DNA from: Salidesulfovibrio brasiliensis JCM 12178
GTDB lineage: Bacteria > Desulfobacterota > Desulfovibrionia > Desulfovibrionales > Desulfovibrionaceae
DNA: 64,000 nucleotides
Assembly (NCBI RefSeq): GCF_001311825.1
Contig: NZ_BBCB01000004.1
Coordinates: 1-64,000, forward strand
Direction: 5' to 3'
A program made the position numbers and the translations under genes. Of this stretch, positions 1-9,469 are shown piece after piece (position 1 is the stretch's first letter; every line of letters begins with the position of its first letter). The notes below the pieces were generated by a model. That model saw only the letters and a program-made list of their open reading frames with translations, was not told where the DNA came from and made no database searches.

Positions 1-321
1 CTCTTCCCTTCCCCTCAGACTCCCCATCCCATCACCCCTCCGCAAAATCTTTTGGCTGGGCGTTGCCCACGCTGATGGACCATTGTCCGGGCAAGGGCAC
101 CAGTCGGTTTGAGCGTTGGTCTGGTTAAGACAGTGTCCCTTCGTGGATTTCAGAACTCTTGGTTGGACGCGAAGCTCAGGCAAGGCCAAAGAGCATGCAC
201 ACCGCGAAACCGCGCCGCAAAACCAAATTCGACATCGCAATCAGGAGACTCTTTATCCCCCTCACAGCCTATCCTCATAAGGCTTCTCAACACCATACCG
301 TAACCATCGCCACCCGACTCC
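1..321. other. Non-coding stretch left of the glnS-side repeat
   Basis: No reading frame here has a convincing ribosome binding site, domain or codon pattern, and the frames that are open run antisense into the hairpin at 322-391. The first 45 bases are pyrimidine-rich. I see no tRNA or known RNA. It may be a gene end or regulatory region belonging to sequence left of the window. Confidence 0.4.
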
Positions 322-391
322 GCCGGACAGAAGAGGCCGCTGCGGGGACTGTCACGAAGTGCAGTTCTCGCAGCGGCCTCTTCTGTCCGGC
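322..391. repeat. Long inverted repeat / hairpin downstream of glnS
   Basis: Positions 322-344 are the exact reverse complement of 369-391 (23 bp). Pairing can continue inward to 352/361 with three G-U pairs, giving a stem of about 31 bp closed by an eight-base loop (353-360). There is no T-run on either side, so it is not a standard intrinsic terminator. It lies downstream of glnS (read leftward) and directly abuts a second palindromic block. It could be a REP/MITE-like intergenic element or an mRNA 3' end stabiliser. Confidence 0.8.
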
Positions 392-403
392 AACCCAGGG
401 ATT

Positions 404-460
404 GCAAAGGGGATTATCCCCTTTGCCGGGGTGCAGGGGCAGCGCCCTGCCCGCCGGAGG
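404..460. repeat. Palindromic block just after the glnS stop
   Basis: A perfect 11-1-11 palindrome (404-426, G-CAAAGGGGAT and its complement) is followed by a second hairpin (433-438 pairing with 445-450) and a CCGCCGGAGG motif (451-460). Read in the glnS direction, this is a GCCTCCGGCGG motif followed by two GC-rich hairpins. From memory, similar CTCCGGCGG-hairpin strings lie downstream of many genes in Desulfovibrio-type genomes. It probably acts as the glnS transcript end together with the 322-391 hairpin, but it lacks a clean U-tract. Confidence 0.6.
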
Positions 461-476
461 CATTAAAAAACCATCC

Positions 477-2240
477 CTACCCTTTCTTGGCGATCTTTGC
501 CCAGCTGTCGCGCAGGGTTGCGGTTCGGTTGAAGACGAGCTTGTCGCCGGGTTTGTGGTCCTTGGCATCGGCGATGAAATAACCGGTGCGTTCGAACTGG
601 AAGTGGGTTCCGGGCTGCATGTCGGCCAGCGCGGGTTCAACCCAACATTCGGTGCGAACTTCCTTGGAGTCGGGGTTGATGCAGTCGAGGAAGGTTTTGT
701 CGCCGCCGGGATTGCCGGGGTTTTCCTCGGTGAAGAGGCGGTCGTAGAGGCGCACTTCGGCTTTGGCCGCGTGGCGGGCACTGACCCAGTGCATGGTGCC
801 TTTGACCTTGCGGCCGTCGTCGGACCAGCCGCCCTTGGTGGCGGGGTCGTAGGTGGCGCGGATCTCGGTGATGTTGCCTTCGGCGTCTTTCTCGAAACCG
901 GTGCAGGTCACATAGTAGGCGAAGCGCAGGCGCACTTCGCGACCGACGGACATGCGGAAGAACTTCTTGGGCGCGTCTTCCATGAAGTCTGCGCGCTCAA
1001 TGTAGAGTTCACGGCAGAACGGCACCTTGCGGGTGCCCACGGACTCGTCTTCGGGGTGCAGGGGCATTTCGAAGACGTCTTCCTGATCTTCGGGGTAATT
1101 CTCGATGATGAGTTTGACGGGGTGGAGCACGCCGAGATAGCGCGGGGCGCGTTCGTTGAGGTCCTGACGCACGCAGTGTTCGAGCAGGGCGAAATCGACC
1201 ATGGAGTCGGCCTTGGCCACGCCGATGCGGTCGCAGAAGTCGCGGATGGACTCGGGGGTGTAGCCGCGGCGTCTGAAGCCGGAGATGGTCGGCATGCGGG
1301 GGTCGTCCCAGCCGTCCACGTGGCCTTCCTGCACGAGCTGGATGAGCTTGCGCTTGGAAAGCACGGTGCCGGAGATGTTCAGGCGGGCGAACTCGTACTG
1401 ATAGGGGCGCTCCTGCGGTGTTGCGCCGCCGCCGGTTACTGCGGTTGTGTCGTCGCCGCAGGCTCCGCTTCCTATGCATTCGATGAGGGCGTCGAGCACC
1501 CAGTCGTAGAGCGGGCGGTTGTTTTCGAATTCGAGGGTGCAGATGGAATGCGTAATGCCTTCGAAGTAGTCCGAGAGGCAGTGCGCGAAGTCGTACATGG
1601 GGTAGATGCACCATGCGTCACCGGTACGGTGGTGATCGGCGTGCTTGATGCGGTAGAGCGTGGGGTCGCGCAGGACCACGTTGGGCGCGGCCATGTCGAT
1701 CTTGGCACGCAGGACGCGCTCGCCGTCGCCGAAATCGCCGTCGCGCATTTTGCGGAACAGCTCAAGGTTTTCTTCGGGCGTACGGTCGCGGTACGGGGAG
1801 TTCTTGCCCGGCTCCTTGAGGGTTCCGCGATACTCGCGAATCTCCTCGGCGCTCAGGTCGTCGACATAGGCCTTTCCGGCGCGAATGAAGAGTTCTGCCA
1901 CTGCGTAGAAGCGCTCAAAGTAGTCGGAGGCGAAGAACTCGTTCTCTTTCCAGTCAAAGCCGAGCCAGTGGACGTCTTCCTTGATGGAGTCCACATACTC
2001 GGTGTCTTCCTTGACCGGGTTGGTGTCATCGAAGCGCAGGTTGCACCGGCCGTTGTAATCTTCTGCGATGCCGAAGTTCAGGCAGATGGACTTGGCGTGG
2101 CCGATGTGCAGGTACCCGTTGGGTTCGGGGGGGAACCGCGTCTGGACGCGGTCGCCGTACTTGCCGGTCTCGAGGTCCTTGTCGATGATCTGCCGGACAA
2201 AATCCTTGCCCTTTTCGGGTGCTTCGGGCTGGTTGCTCAT
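477..2240 (-). CDS. glnS: Glutaminyl-tRNA synthetase
   Basis: Class I aminoacyl-tRNA synthetase that charges tRNA-Gln with glutamine in the cytoplasm. The 587-residue product has the HIGH motif (residues 45-48, in [12 protein letters not shown]) and a KMSKS-type loop written LSKRK near residue 290, followed by the anticodon-binding beta-barrel region. The length is close to the usual 550-580. I chose the ATG at 2240 because AGGAG precedes it by a normal distance and the protein begins as in other GlnS; the frame stays open upstream without coding character. A short insertion rich in Gly, Thr and Ala precedes the YEF-ARLN region. It is transcribed alone, divergent from the nitroreductase gene. 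Having glnS implies direct Gln charging for tRNA-Gln. Confidence 0.97.
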   Translation of the reverse strand: MSNQPEAPEKGKDFVRQIIDKDLETGKYGDRVQTRFPPEPNGYLHIGHAKSICLNFGIAEDYNGRCNLRFDDTNPVKEDTEYVDSIKEDVHWLGFDWKENEFFASDYFERFYAVAELFIRAGKAYVDDLSAEEIREYRGTLKEPGKNSPYRDRTPEENLELFRKMRDGDFGDGERVLRAKIDMAAPNVVLRDPTLYRIKHADHHRTGDAWCIYPMYDFAHCLSDYFEGITHSICTLEFENNRPLYDWVLDALIECIGSGACGDDTTAVTGGGATPQERPYQYEFARLNISGTVLSKRKLIQLVQEGHVDGWDDPRMPTISGFRRRGYTPESIRDFCDRIGVAKADSMVDFALLEHCVRQDLNERAPRYLGVLHPVKLIIENYPEDQEDVFEMPLHPEDESVGTRKVPFCRELYIERADFMEDAPKKFFRMSVGREVRLRFAYYVTCTGFEKDAEGNITEIRATYDPATKGGWSDDGRKVKGTMHWVSARHAAKAEVRLYDRLFTEENPGNPGGDKTFLDCINPDSKEVRTECWVEPALADMQPGTHFQFERTGYFIADAKDHKPGDKLVFNRTATLRDSWAKIAKKG

Positions 2241-2419
2241 GCGCTCTCCTGAAAAGCTCGTTGTTCTGCGTGAAATATCGGGGAAAACCGCCGTGGGGCG
2301 GGGAGATTCCGTTGCCCCGTGGATACGGGAAAACACCGTGTTGGTCAATGATGATGCGGGTTGCAGCCAAAGCCCGAAAGAGTTAGGGGGTGCTGCAAGA
2401 ACGAACCAAGGAGTTTTCA

Positions 2420-3238
2420 ATGACACTTTTCACCATAGACGAAAGCCTGTGCGCCCGGGACGGCCTATGCGCTCGGGAATGTCCCGTGTCGTGCATCGAC
2501 TGGGAAAAGGGCGGCCTGCCTGCGGAGAACGAGCGTACCGCCTCGCGCTGCATCGACTGCGGCCACTGCATGGCGGTCTGCCCCAAGGGCGCGTTGCAGC
2601 TCACCACGTTCGGCAACCCGGCACGAGCATATTCAAGAAAGGATTTACCTTCTCCGGAGCAGGCGGAACTGCTGCTCGCCTCCCGCCGTTCGGTGCGGGA
2701 ATATCGTGACGACCCGGTGGACCGCGACACGTTGACCCGCCTGCTGGACATCTCGGAATACGCACCTTCCGGGCACAACGCCCGCGTCGTGGACTGGAGC
2801 GTTGCCGACTCCCGCGAGAAGGTCGAGGCGGTGTGCGAATCTGTGGTTGAATGGATGGACATCGAGGTCAAGGCCAAGTCCGAAAAATCTCGCAAATACT
2901 TCCTGCCGGGACTTTTGCGGGCGTGGCGGCGCGGCAACGACCTCATCAGCCGGGGTGCGCCCGCGCTGGCGGTCTGTCATGCACCGGACGCCGGGGCCAC
3001 ACCGCTTGAGGATGCGGTCATCGCGCTCACCTACCTTGAGCTTGCCGCGCACTCCCACGGCCTCGGCGCGTGCTGGGGCGGACTCATAAACTTCGCCTGC
3101 GAAGGCCACGCCCCGCTTCGGGATATGCTCGGCGTTCCCGAAGGTAGCACCGTTCACGGCGTTCTGATGATCGGCCGCCCGAAGGTACGTTACTCGGCCG
3201 TGCCGCCACGACACCCCGCCGGAATCCATTGGCTTTAG
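2420..3238 (+). CDS. Ferredoxin-nitroreductase fusion protein
   Basis: A 272-residue protein with an N-terminal 2x[4Fe-4S] ferredoxin domain (residues 1-70) and a nitroreductase-type FMN domain (about 85-260, starting at the SRRSVREY motif). The second cluster motif is canonical (C44-x2-C47-x2-C50-x3-C54-P). The first reads C11-x2-D14-x2-C17-x3-C21-P, so Asp replaces the second Cys, as in Pyrococcus furiosus ferredoxin. Such fusions are thought to pass electrons from the ferredoxin module to FMN for reduction of an unknown substrate. The start at 2420 is set by AAGGAG at 2408-2413; the open frame upstream is not used. It is monocistronic and followed by a strong terminator. Confidence 0.9.
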   Translation: MTLFTIDESLCARDGLCARECPVSCIDWEKGGLPAENERTASRCIDCGHCMAVCPKGALQLTTFGNPARAYSRKDLPSPEQAELLLASRRSVREYRDDPVDRDTLTRLLDISEYAPSGHNARVVDWSVADSREKVEAVCESVVEWMDIEVKAKSEKSRKYFLPGLLRAWRRGNDLISRGAPALAVCHAPDAGATPLEDAVIALTYLELAAHSHGLGACWGGLINFACEGHAPLRDMLGVPEGSTVHGVLMIGRPKVRYSAVPPRHPAGIHWL

Positions 3239-3250
3239 CCGCACCATCAA

Positions 3251-3277
3251 GGGCCGCCCTTCGGGGCGGCCCTTTTT
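3251..3277 (+). terminator. Intrinsic terminator of the nitroreductase gene
   Basis: A perfect 9-bp GC stem (3251-3259 with 3264-3272) closed by a TTCG tetraloop and followed by five T (3273-3277), 12 bases after the stop codon. Confidence 0.93.
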
Positions 3278-3380
3278 CTGTGCCATTATTTTTCACCAAC
3301 CCGATACAGAAAATCATTCAGCAATATGCTTCCGTCGATTATTCATTGATGCATAACCGGAGAAAACACGACCGCACATC

Positions 3381-5789
3381 ATGAAGCAGTATTGCAGATA
3401 CACCCACACTCCCGAATTGGGCCCTGCCTTTCACCTCACCACATCCCCGATGCTCTGCTTCCGGGTGAACGAGGACGGCAGTCGCGGGAACATTCTTGCC
3501 ATCAACGAAGCCTTCGAAAAACGCTACGGATACTCGATTGAGCAGGCCTGCGAGATGACCGTTGTGGATCTCGTTGCCCCGGAGTACCGGGTTGACTTAC
3601 TGCCGCTTGATATCCGTTTCAGCGCTGACAGCATCCGCTCTTTCGAGACCATTCACGTGCTCGCTGACGGGACCCGGGTCAACGTCGCCGTACGGGCCAA
3701 TCTTCTTGAAGACAGCGGACTCCACTACGTTCTCTACGCCATTACCATCCTAGGCGAAAGCGGGAAAAAGGATCAGAGCAGCAGCAACTTCGAAAGGCGC
3801 GTTCGACTTCGCACCCGAGAGCTTGAAGACGTCAACCAGACCCTTCGCGACAAGAACAGCGAACTGCATCGCCGGGAGATGCTTTTCGAGAGCGCACAGG
3901 AACTTGGCGGGCTCGGCAGTTGGTCATACAATTTCAGCACCGAAGAGCAGCTGTGCTCGCATGAGGTGTATCGCATCCTCGGCCTGCCGGAGGATACGCA
4001 CCTCAGCCCTTCGCTCTTGCTGGACATGGTCCCGGAAGAGCAACGAAAGACCGTGTTGCAGGGGTTCAAACGCAGCCTGCAAACACGCGAGCCGACCGAC
4101 ATCCGGGTGTCCGTCGACGCGGGGGACGGACTTCGCAAGGACATCCACGTCCGGGGAATCGTGGAACAGGACTCCTTTGGCAGGCAAATGGAAATCCACG
4201 GATTCATCCGTGACCTCTCCGCCGAAGTGGAGCGTTCATCGCGGGCCCGGCTGGGTGAGGACATCTTCCGGTCCATCTTCCTGAGCAGCACCTCGGTAAT
4301 GCTTATCATCGACGCGGACAGCAAGCAGATCGTCCGGGCGAACGAGGCCGCATGCAGGTTCTACGGCTACTCCCGTCAGCAGCTCGAAGGCATGCACATC
4401 ACCTTCATCAACACCATGTCCAACGAGGAAATATGCAGGCGCATGACGCAGGCGAAAAAGCAGAAGCAGAACCATTTTTCCTTTATCCACCGCCTGAGCA
4501 ACGGCGAGGAACGCGATGTAGAGGTCTACTCGGGGCCCGTGAACATGCTGGGCAAAAACGTGCTCTACTCCATCGTCATTGACGTCACCGAAAAACGCCG
4601 GGCCGAAGAAGCGCTTCTTCAGGCAAAGGCGGACGCGGAGCGGGCCAGCCATGCAAAGAGCCAGTTCCTTGCAAACATGAGCCACGAAATCCGGACCCCG
4701 CTCAACGGGGTGCTGGGCATGCTCCAACTCTTGCGGCAGACCGTAAAGAGACCTGAGGAGATAGGCTATGTGGACACCGCGCTGGACTCGGGCCGCAACC
4801 TGTTAAGACTCATCTCGGACATCCTCGACCTCTCGCGGGTGGAGGCCGGACGAATGGACGTGGACCGCGTCCGATTCGACATGAACGAACTGCTCCAGCG
4901 GGCCGTGGAGCTGTTCCGGCGCACTGCGGAAGAAAAGAATCTCACTCTCCGGCTCCGCACTCACAAGGACCTCCCGCCCTACGCCCATGGAGACGAGGTC
5001 AGAATCCGGCAGATTCTGTTCAACCTCATCGGCAACGCCATCAAGTTCACCCATGTGGGCGGCGTGTCGATATGGGTCGAAGTCATCCGGGACGGCAAGG
5101 GCCCCCTTCTGCTGTTCACTGTGGAGGACTCGGGGATTGGCATCCCGCCGGAAATGCTGGACGAAATCTTCAGCCCTTTCACGCAGGCAGACAACTCGCA
5201 CACCCGGAAATATCAAGGATCGGGCCTTGGCCTCAGCATCGTCCAGCGGCTGGCGCATCTCCTTGGCGGAACACTCAGCGTTGAATCCGAGCCCGGTGAA
5301 GGCACCAGCATCGCATTTACCGTCCGAATAGACCTGCCCGAGGAGGACAGGAAGCGACCCCCAAAAAGCAGAAAGCATGTCAATGTGGAGCGCAAGACCC
5401 TGAACGTCCTGCTTGTGGAAGATGAACGCGTCAACCGCATCACTGCCCAGCGGATGCTTGAAAAAGCCGGGCATCAGGTCATCTGCGCGGAAAACGGGGA
5501 GCAGGCCCTGACCATGCTCAACGAAAACTGTGTGGATTGCGTGCTCATGGACATCCAGATGCCGGTGATGGACGGCGTGGAAGCCCTGCGGCACATCCGG
5601 GACGGCAAGACCACGGCGTCGCCCAAGATACCGATCATCGCCCTCACGGCCCATGCCATGGCCGGAGACCGTGAACGGCTGCTGGGCGAGGGCATGAACG
5701 CATACCTGACCAAGCCGATCTCGGCCGTGGAACTGCTCCGCACCGTGGACGAGTTCGGCAACGCCCCGTCCAACGGCAGCAGAAGCTAG
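3381..5789 (+). CDS. PAS hybrid sensor histidine kinase with receiver domain
   Basis: An 802-residue cytoplasmic sensor with no membrane segment. There are three PAS-like regions (about 20-125, 165-280, 300-405) with a short coiled coil near 135-165. A HisKA domain follows, with the phospho-acceptor His at residue 435 in [11 protein letters not shown]. The HATPase_c domain shows N, G1 ([10 protein letters not shown]) and G2 (GSGLGLSIV) boxes, and a C-terminal receiver carries the phospho-acceptor Asp at about 724 ([10 protein letters not shown]). The His-Asp arrangement suggests a phosphorelay needing a separate Hpt protein, which is not visible nearby. The start at 3381 lacks a well-spaced ribosome binding site (GGAG is 18 bases upstream). 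The stop overlaps the convergent flavoprotein gene by four bases (CTAG). Confidence 0.92.
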   Translation: MKQYCRYTHTPELGPAFHLTTSPMLCFRVNEDGSRGNILAINEAFEKRYGYSIEQACEMTVVDLVAPEYRVDLLPLDIRFSADSIRSFETIHVLADGTRVNVAVRANLLEDSGLHYVLYAITILGESGKKDQSSSNFERRVRLRTRELEDVNQTLRDKNSELHRREMLFESAQELGGLGSWSYNFSTEEQLCSHEVYRILGLPEDTHLSPSLLLDMVPEEQRKTVLQGFKRSLQTREPTDIRVSVDAGDGLRKDIHVRGIVEQDSFGRQMEIHGFIRDLSAEVERSSRARLGEDIFRSIFLSSTSVMLIIDADSKQIVRANEAACRFYGYSRQQLEGMHITFINTMSNEEICRRMTQAKKQKQNHFSFIHRLSNGEERDVEVYSGPVNMLGKNVLYSIVIDVTEKRRAEEALLQAKADAERASHAKSQFLANMSHEIRTPLNGVLGMLQLLRQTVKRPEEIGYVDTALDSGRNLLRLISDILDLSRVEAGRMDVDRVRFDMNELLQRAVELFRRTAEEKNLTLRLRTHKDLPPYAHGDEVRIRQILFNLIGNAIKFTHVGGVSIWVEVIRDGKGPLLLFTVEDSGIGIPPEMLDEIFSPFTQADNSHTRKYQGSGLGLSIVQRLAHLLGGTLSVESEPGEGTSIAFTVRIDLPEEDRKRPPKSRKHVNVERKTLNVLLVEDERVNRITAQRMLEKAGHQVICAENGEQALTMLNENCVDCVLMDIQMPVMDGVEALRHIRDGKTTASPKIPIIALTAHAMAGDRERLLGEGMNAYLTKPISAVELLRTVDEFGNAPSNGSRS

Positions 5790-7435
5790 GACTGCTTCCA
5801 GTACGGAGAGGACATGTCCTCAAACGCGCTCATGGCCGCGATGGACCCTTCGGCGATGGCCGTGACAATCTGCTGCAACCCGCCGGTGATGTCTCCGGCT
5901 GCGTACACCCTCGGGATACTGGTTCGCATCCTGCCGTCCACCTTCACGAAACCGCCCCCGTCCATGTTGAGGCCGATCATCTGCGCAAGCGCGTTGCCGG
6001 GCTCCTGCCCCACGGCCACGAACACGCCGTCCACGGCCATCTCGTCCGTGGCGTCGTCAAGCACGTTTCGCAGCTTGAGGGTCGTCACCTGACCGTCCTC
6101 GCCCACGACCTCTTCCACCACGGTGTTCCAGACCACCGGAATGGCCTGCTCCTCCAGCGATTCGACAAGCGCCTTCTGCGCCCGGAAAGTGTCGCGGCGG
6201 TGAATCACGGTCACGTCCGCGCCGAGCTTGGCAAGGTGCAGGGCATCGGTCAGCGCGGTATTGCCGCCACCGACCACGGCCACCTTGCGCCCTTTGTAGA
6301 TGTACCCGTCACAGGACGCGCAAAAACTCACGCCGTTTCCGTAAAACTCGTCCTCGCCGGGGATGCCCAGTTTGCGGTACACCGCCCCGGTGGTCAGGAT
6401 GACGCTCTTGCAGAGGTAGGTCCGACGGTCGGTGAGCACCTCGATATTGCGGCCAATCTTGATTTCTTCTACAGACTCGCTCTCGTGAACATTCACGTAT
6501 TCACGGGCGTGCTGGGACATGATGTCCATGAGCTGCATTCCCGGCACGGAAGGGAATCCGGGATAGTTCTCCACATTCGGCGTCAGAGCCACCTGACCGC
6601 CCACGATGCCTTTCTCCAGCACCACGGCGCTCAACCCGGCGCGCTCTGCGTAAATTCCTGCGGTCAGCCCGGCAGGCCCGGCACCCACAATGACCAGATC
6701 GACCTCTTCCGCATGATCATGCGAGTGGTCATGTCTGGCCATGAGCTCGGACGCGTCCTGAAGCGTCACCAGTTCCGCCACGAATCGTTCCTCGGGGAAC
6801 AGGCCGTCCATGCGATGTTCGCCATCGTTCACAACGGTCAGCGGCACCCCGCCCACGTTGTGTTTGCGGGCAAGCGCCTCGTTCTCGCCCGTCTCGATGC
6901 AGCGGGCGCTCACAAGCCCCGGCTTTTCGATGGCGCACTTGATGGCGGAGATGACCTGCCCCGGGCAGTACGGACAGGTGGGGCTGACGAAAACGTCCAC
7001 CGAGCGAGGCTGGTCCAGTTCCGCAAGGATGCCCCGCGAATCCTCGGACAGGCCGCTCTGTCGCAGGGAAACAAGCATGATTGCGGTGATAAAGGACTGG
7101 CCCTCTTCGCCCAGCGGCGCACCCTGAAACCGGATGTCATACTCGTCGGGGTTGACCAGCAGCGTGGGCGAGGCGTCAACGCCGCGTTCCCGGGCCTTGT
7201 CCGAGTCGAGCTCGTACTGGTCAAAGGATATTTTTCCGCCGAGCCGGGAGAGATCGCGCAGGAACCGGACCGCGTATTCATTGAAATCCGGGTTCATGTC
7301 CTTGCTGGTGAAGACCTCGAAATGCACGTCGTACCGCATCTTCTCGAAATGTTCGGACAGATGCTTTCGGGACTCCTCAGGCAAAAGCCACTCTTCTTCC
7401 ACCTTGCTGCTCTTGAAAAGATCCATGATTCCCAC
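5786..7435 (-). CDS. AhpF / thioredoxin-reductase-like flavoprotein with N-terminal glutaredoxin-fold pair
   Basis: A 549-residue fusion. Residues 1-230 look like two tandem thioredoxin folds as in AhpF, the second with a CPYC redox centre (C154/C157). Residues 247-545 form a thioredoxin reductase module with the FAD motif GAGPAGLTAG, the NADPH motif VGGGNTAL and a CASC disulfide (C372/C375). The likely role is passing NAD(P)H electrons through FAD and CASC to CPYC and on to a peroxiredoxin or other disulfide partner. The modules are joined by a His-rich hinge (HDHSHDH, about 235-241), unusual for AhpF. The start is GTG at 7435, three bases after the upstream stop with AAGGA well placed; ATG at 7426 is an alternative. 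It is co-transcribed with the small gene at 7439-7789. No ahpC is adjacent. Confidence 0.85.
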   Translation of the reverse strand: MGIMDLFKSSKVEEEWLLPEESRKHLSEHFEKMRYDVHFEVFTSKDMNPDFNEYAVRFLRDLSRLGGKISFDQYELDSDKARERGVDASPTLLVNPDEYDIRFQGAPLGEEGQSFITAIMLVSLRQSGLSEDSRGILAELDQPRSVDVFVSPTCPYCPGQVISAIKCAIEKPGLVSARCIETGENEALARKHNVGGVPLTVVNDGEHRMDGLFPEERFVAELVTLQDASELMARHDHSHDHAEEVDLVIVGAGPAGLTAGIYAERAGLSAVVLEKGIVGGQVALTPNVENYPGFPSVPGMQLMDIMSQHAREYVNVHESESVEEIKIGRNIEVLTDRRTYLCKSVILTTGAVYRKLGIPGEDEFYGNGVSFCASCDGYIYKGRKVAVVGGGNTALTDALHLAKLGADVTVIHRRDTFRAQKALVESLEEQAIPVVWNTVVEEVVGEDGQVTTLKLRNVLDDATDEMAVDGVFVAVGQEPGNALAQMIGLNMDGGGFVKVDGRMRTSIPRVYAAGDITGGLQQIVTAIAEGSIAAMSAFEDMSSPYWKQS

Positions 7436-7438
7436 CGG

Positions 7439-7789
7439 CTAGTCCTTTTTATACCGATAGCCCATGACGCGGTCGAGGGCCTCCTGAACCTTTTCGGGGT
7501 TCATGAGTTCCGCAAACCCGCGCGCTGCGCTTTCCACGTCAATGACCTTTTCCTTCTGGGTCACGACCAGCGTGGGACGCCCCTTGGCGTCGCGCGCATA
7601 CCAGAGCTTTCGCCGCACCACCGAGTCCTCCTCGGTAAGCAGTTGTGCGCCAGACTGGCCGAAGAAGCTCCCCGCAAAACGGTACTCGTGCTCGTGCCAC
7701 TTGTAGAGAACGTCCTCATTTTCCGGCAATTGACCGTCCACCTTGGCGGTCCAGTCGCATTCTTCGAATATCTTTCTGAGTTTGGACAT
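7439..7789 (-). CDS. Small conserved hypothetical protein upstream of the AhpF-like gene
   Basis: A 116-residue soluble protein with no signal peptide or membrane helix and no family that I recognise. It is rich in charged and aromatic residues (YKWHEHEYRF region, C-terminal YRYKKD) and has one Cys near the N-terminus. The start at 7789 follows GGAGG at a good distance. Its stop lies three bases before the GTG start of the flavoprotein, so the two are almost certainly translationally coupled. That context suggests a redox or stress role, but this is inference only. Confidence 0.72.
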   Translation of the reverse strand: MSKLRKIFEECDWTAKVDGQLPENEDVLYKWHEHEYRFAGSFFGQSGAQLLTEEDSVVRRKLWYARDAKGRPTLVVTQKEKVIDVESAARGFAELMNPEKVQEALDRVMGYRYKKD

Positions 7790-7886
7790 TTCATGCCTCC
7801 GTGCAAAAGTGAGAATCAGATGCATTCTGGCACAAAACCCCTTCGGCGAAAAGGGTGGATGCGTGCAAAATGTCACTGCAAATCAT

Positions 7887-7918
7887 AAAAAAAGGGAGCC
7901 GCCCAAAACGACTCCCCT
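7887..7918 (-). terminator. Terminator downstream of ridA
   Basis: Read leftward: a GGGAG-type stem (one mismatch) closing on CTCCC and followed by seven T. It sits just after the ridA stop. Confidence 0.75.
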
Positions 7919-7940
7919 GATTGCCCTATCGCCAGCAACG

Positions 7941-8321
7941 CTACTTAACAAGCGCGGTGCATTTGACCTCGACCACGCCGCCCAGCGGCAGCCCGGCCAC
8001 TTCGATGGCCGCCCGCGCGGGTTTGTGCTCGGAGAAGTATTCGGCGTATATTTCGTTGAACTCCTTGAAGCGGGCCATGTCGGTCAGGAAGACCTCCACC
8101 ACCAACACCTTGTCAATGCCGGACCCTGCGGCGTCGAGGATGGCCTTCAGGTTCTCCATGGCCTGCACGGCCTGGGCCCTGAAGCCTTCTGCCAGCTTGC
8201 CTTCGGACGGGACCAAGCCGAGCTGTCCGCTCACGAAGACCATGCCGCCAGCTACGGTTGCCTGCGAATACGGGCCGACTGCTGCCGGGGCCGCTTCGGT
8301 ATGAACGATTTCAATGCTCAT
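7941..8321 (-). CDS. ridA: RidA family enamine/imine deaminase
   Basis: A 126-residue protein of the RidA/YjgF/UK114 family, which hydrolyses reactive 2-aminoacrylate-type enamines formed by PLP enzymes and so protects metabolism. The family hallmarks are present: GPYSQA near the N-terminus, the VSGQLG motif, and a conserved VEVFLTDMARF segment followed by ARAAIEVAGLPLGGVVEV, which carries the usual catalytic Arg. The length is typical for the trimeric family. AAGGAG is well placed upstream of the ATG at 8321. It lies downstream of the nucleoside-recognition gene (start 9314) on the same strand but is preceded by that gene's stop at only 27 bases, so co-transcription is likely. Confidence 0.93.
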   Translation of the reverse strand: MSIEIVHTEAAPAAVGPYSQATVAGGMVFVSGQLGLVPSEGKLAEGFRAQAVQAMENLKAILDAAGSGIDKVLVVEVFLTDMARFKEFNEIYAEYFSEHKPARAAIEVAGLPLGGVVEVKCTALVK

Positions 8322-8348
8322 GGCATTCTCCTTTTGATCGTATGGGTT

Positions 8349-9314
8349 CTATGTGGGCGTTCCCCACAGGTACGTATCACAGAAACGCGCCGAAAGTCTG
8401 CGCGTCAGTTGCACAAGAATGGCGGTCAGCAGCATGGCGAACGCAAGACGCCCCCAGAGCGCCCCCGAGATGTGGGCCCCCATGAGCAAAATGAGCAGCG
8501 TGTCCTCGATGAGCGCGTGCGCTATGCCCATGAAGGTCAGGGAGTAGAAGACATCCTCCTTGCCCAGGTTGCCGCTGCGCGTCTCCTTGATAATCAGCCC
8601 GGAACCGTAGGTGATGCCCAGCGTGAGGCCGATGACCGTAATGGCCGAGGCCTTTGGACCGATGCCGATGAGACGAAGCACCGGCTGCAGCAGCCTGTTC
8701 AGCAGATCAATCACGCCGATGGCCGAGAGAAGACGCATCATGACCATCAGGGTGAGGATGATCAGGAAGATGTATCCGAGATTCTTGAGCTCGCCCCACG
8801 CCCACTGCATGATGGTCGGGTCGGCCTTTCGGGTGGCCTCCACAAGCATTACCGCCGGTTCGGTAAGCACGCCGCTGGCGGAATAGGCCGCGTGCAGCGC
8901 CCAGCCGAGCACCAGTGCTCCGACGATGCGGATGACACTTTGGAACATGACCTTCGGGCCGGACTTTCTGGCCACGGCAGCCTCCAGCGGCACAGCATGC
9001 GCCACCAACATGAGCACGCCCAGCACGGTGGCCTGCGCCTGCGTCAACACCATGTCGGGCCAGAGCGAGATGGCCACCACCAGCGCGGTGTAGATGTTGT
9101 TGACCATGGCGAACGCCCACACCAGCCCGGCCTCGGCGGGCAGGCCGACCACCGCCATGAGCGGCTTGATGGGCATGGCCACGTATCGGATGAGGTCGAA
9201 CTCCTGCAGCAGCTTGACCCCGATGAGGATGGGCACCATGACCTTGTAGAGATCGATGGCCGTCATCACGGCGTCGCGAAGTATACTGCGGACGAATTCG
9301 AGCGTTTTTTTCAA
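8349..9314 (-). CDS. Nucleoside-recognition (Gate) domain inner-membrane protein
   Basis: A 321-residue polytopic membrane protein with about eight hydrophobic segments and two copies of the Gate/nucleoside-recognition fold, the second including the conserved LGITYGSGLIIKE region. This family includes SpoIIM-like and nucleoside-transport-associated proteins; the substrate is unknown. As written the frame can only start at a TTG (9314). A much better start, ATG at 9322-9324 with GGAG six bases upstream, is one base out of frame across a run of seven A. With six A that ATG would read directly into this protein. A sequencing error, slippage or phase-variable start is therefore likely. It probably forms an operon with ridA. 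Confidence 0.83.
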   Translation of the reverse strand: MKKTLEFVRSILRDAVMTAIDLYKVMVPILIGVKLLQEFDLIRYVAMPIKPLMAVVGLPAEAGLVWAFAMVNNIYTALVVAISLWPDMVLTQAQATVLGVLMLVAHAVPLEAAVARKSGPKVMFQSVIRIVGALVLGWALHAAYSASGVLTEPAVMLVEATRKADPTIMQWAWGELKNLGYIFLIILTLMVMMRLLSAIGVIDLLNRLLQPVLRLIGIGPKASAITVIGLTLGITYGSGLIIKETRSGNLGKEDVFYSLTFMGIAHALIEDTLLILLMGAHISGALWGRLAFAMLLTAILVQLTRRLSARFCDTYLWGTPT

Positions 9315-9405
9315 GAAAATTCATGCGACTCTCCAGTATTGCCGGGCAACTCTAGGAGATATCGCAAAAAAAAGAAAAGCGCACGCTGCCTCCAGCAGCA
9401 TACGC

Positions 9406-9440
9406 AAAGGGGCGCTCCGGTTTCCCGGAACGCCCCTTTT
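9406..9440 (-). terminator. Terminator of the 9470-10425 gene pair
   Basis: A nearly perfect inverted repeat (9406-9420 with 9425-9439, one G-T pair) with GGGGCG stems, T-rich on both outer sides, so it can act in either direction. It follows the stop of the leftward gene at 9470. Confidence 0.85.
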
Positions 9441-9469
9441 CGAGCATCTTGTAAAGCCCCCGTGCGAAT

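Noticed and set aside
159-2252. A 697-codon open frame on the plus strand opposite glnS
   Set aside because: It mirrors glnS codons (a GC-rich third-position effect), has no ribosome binding site and no recognisable domain.
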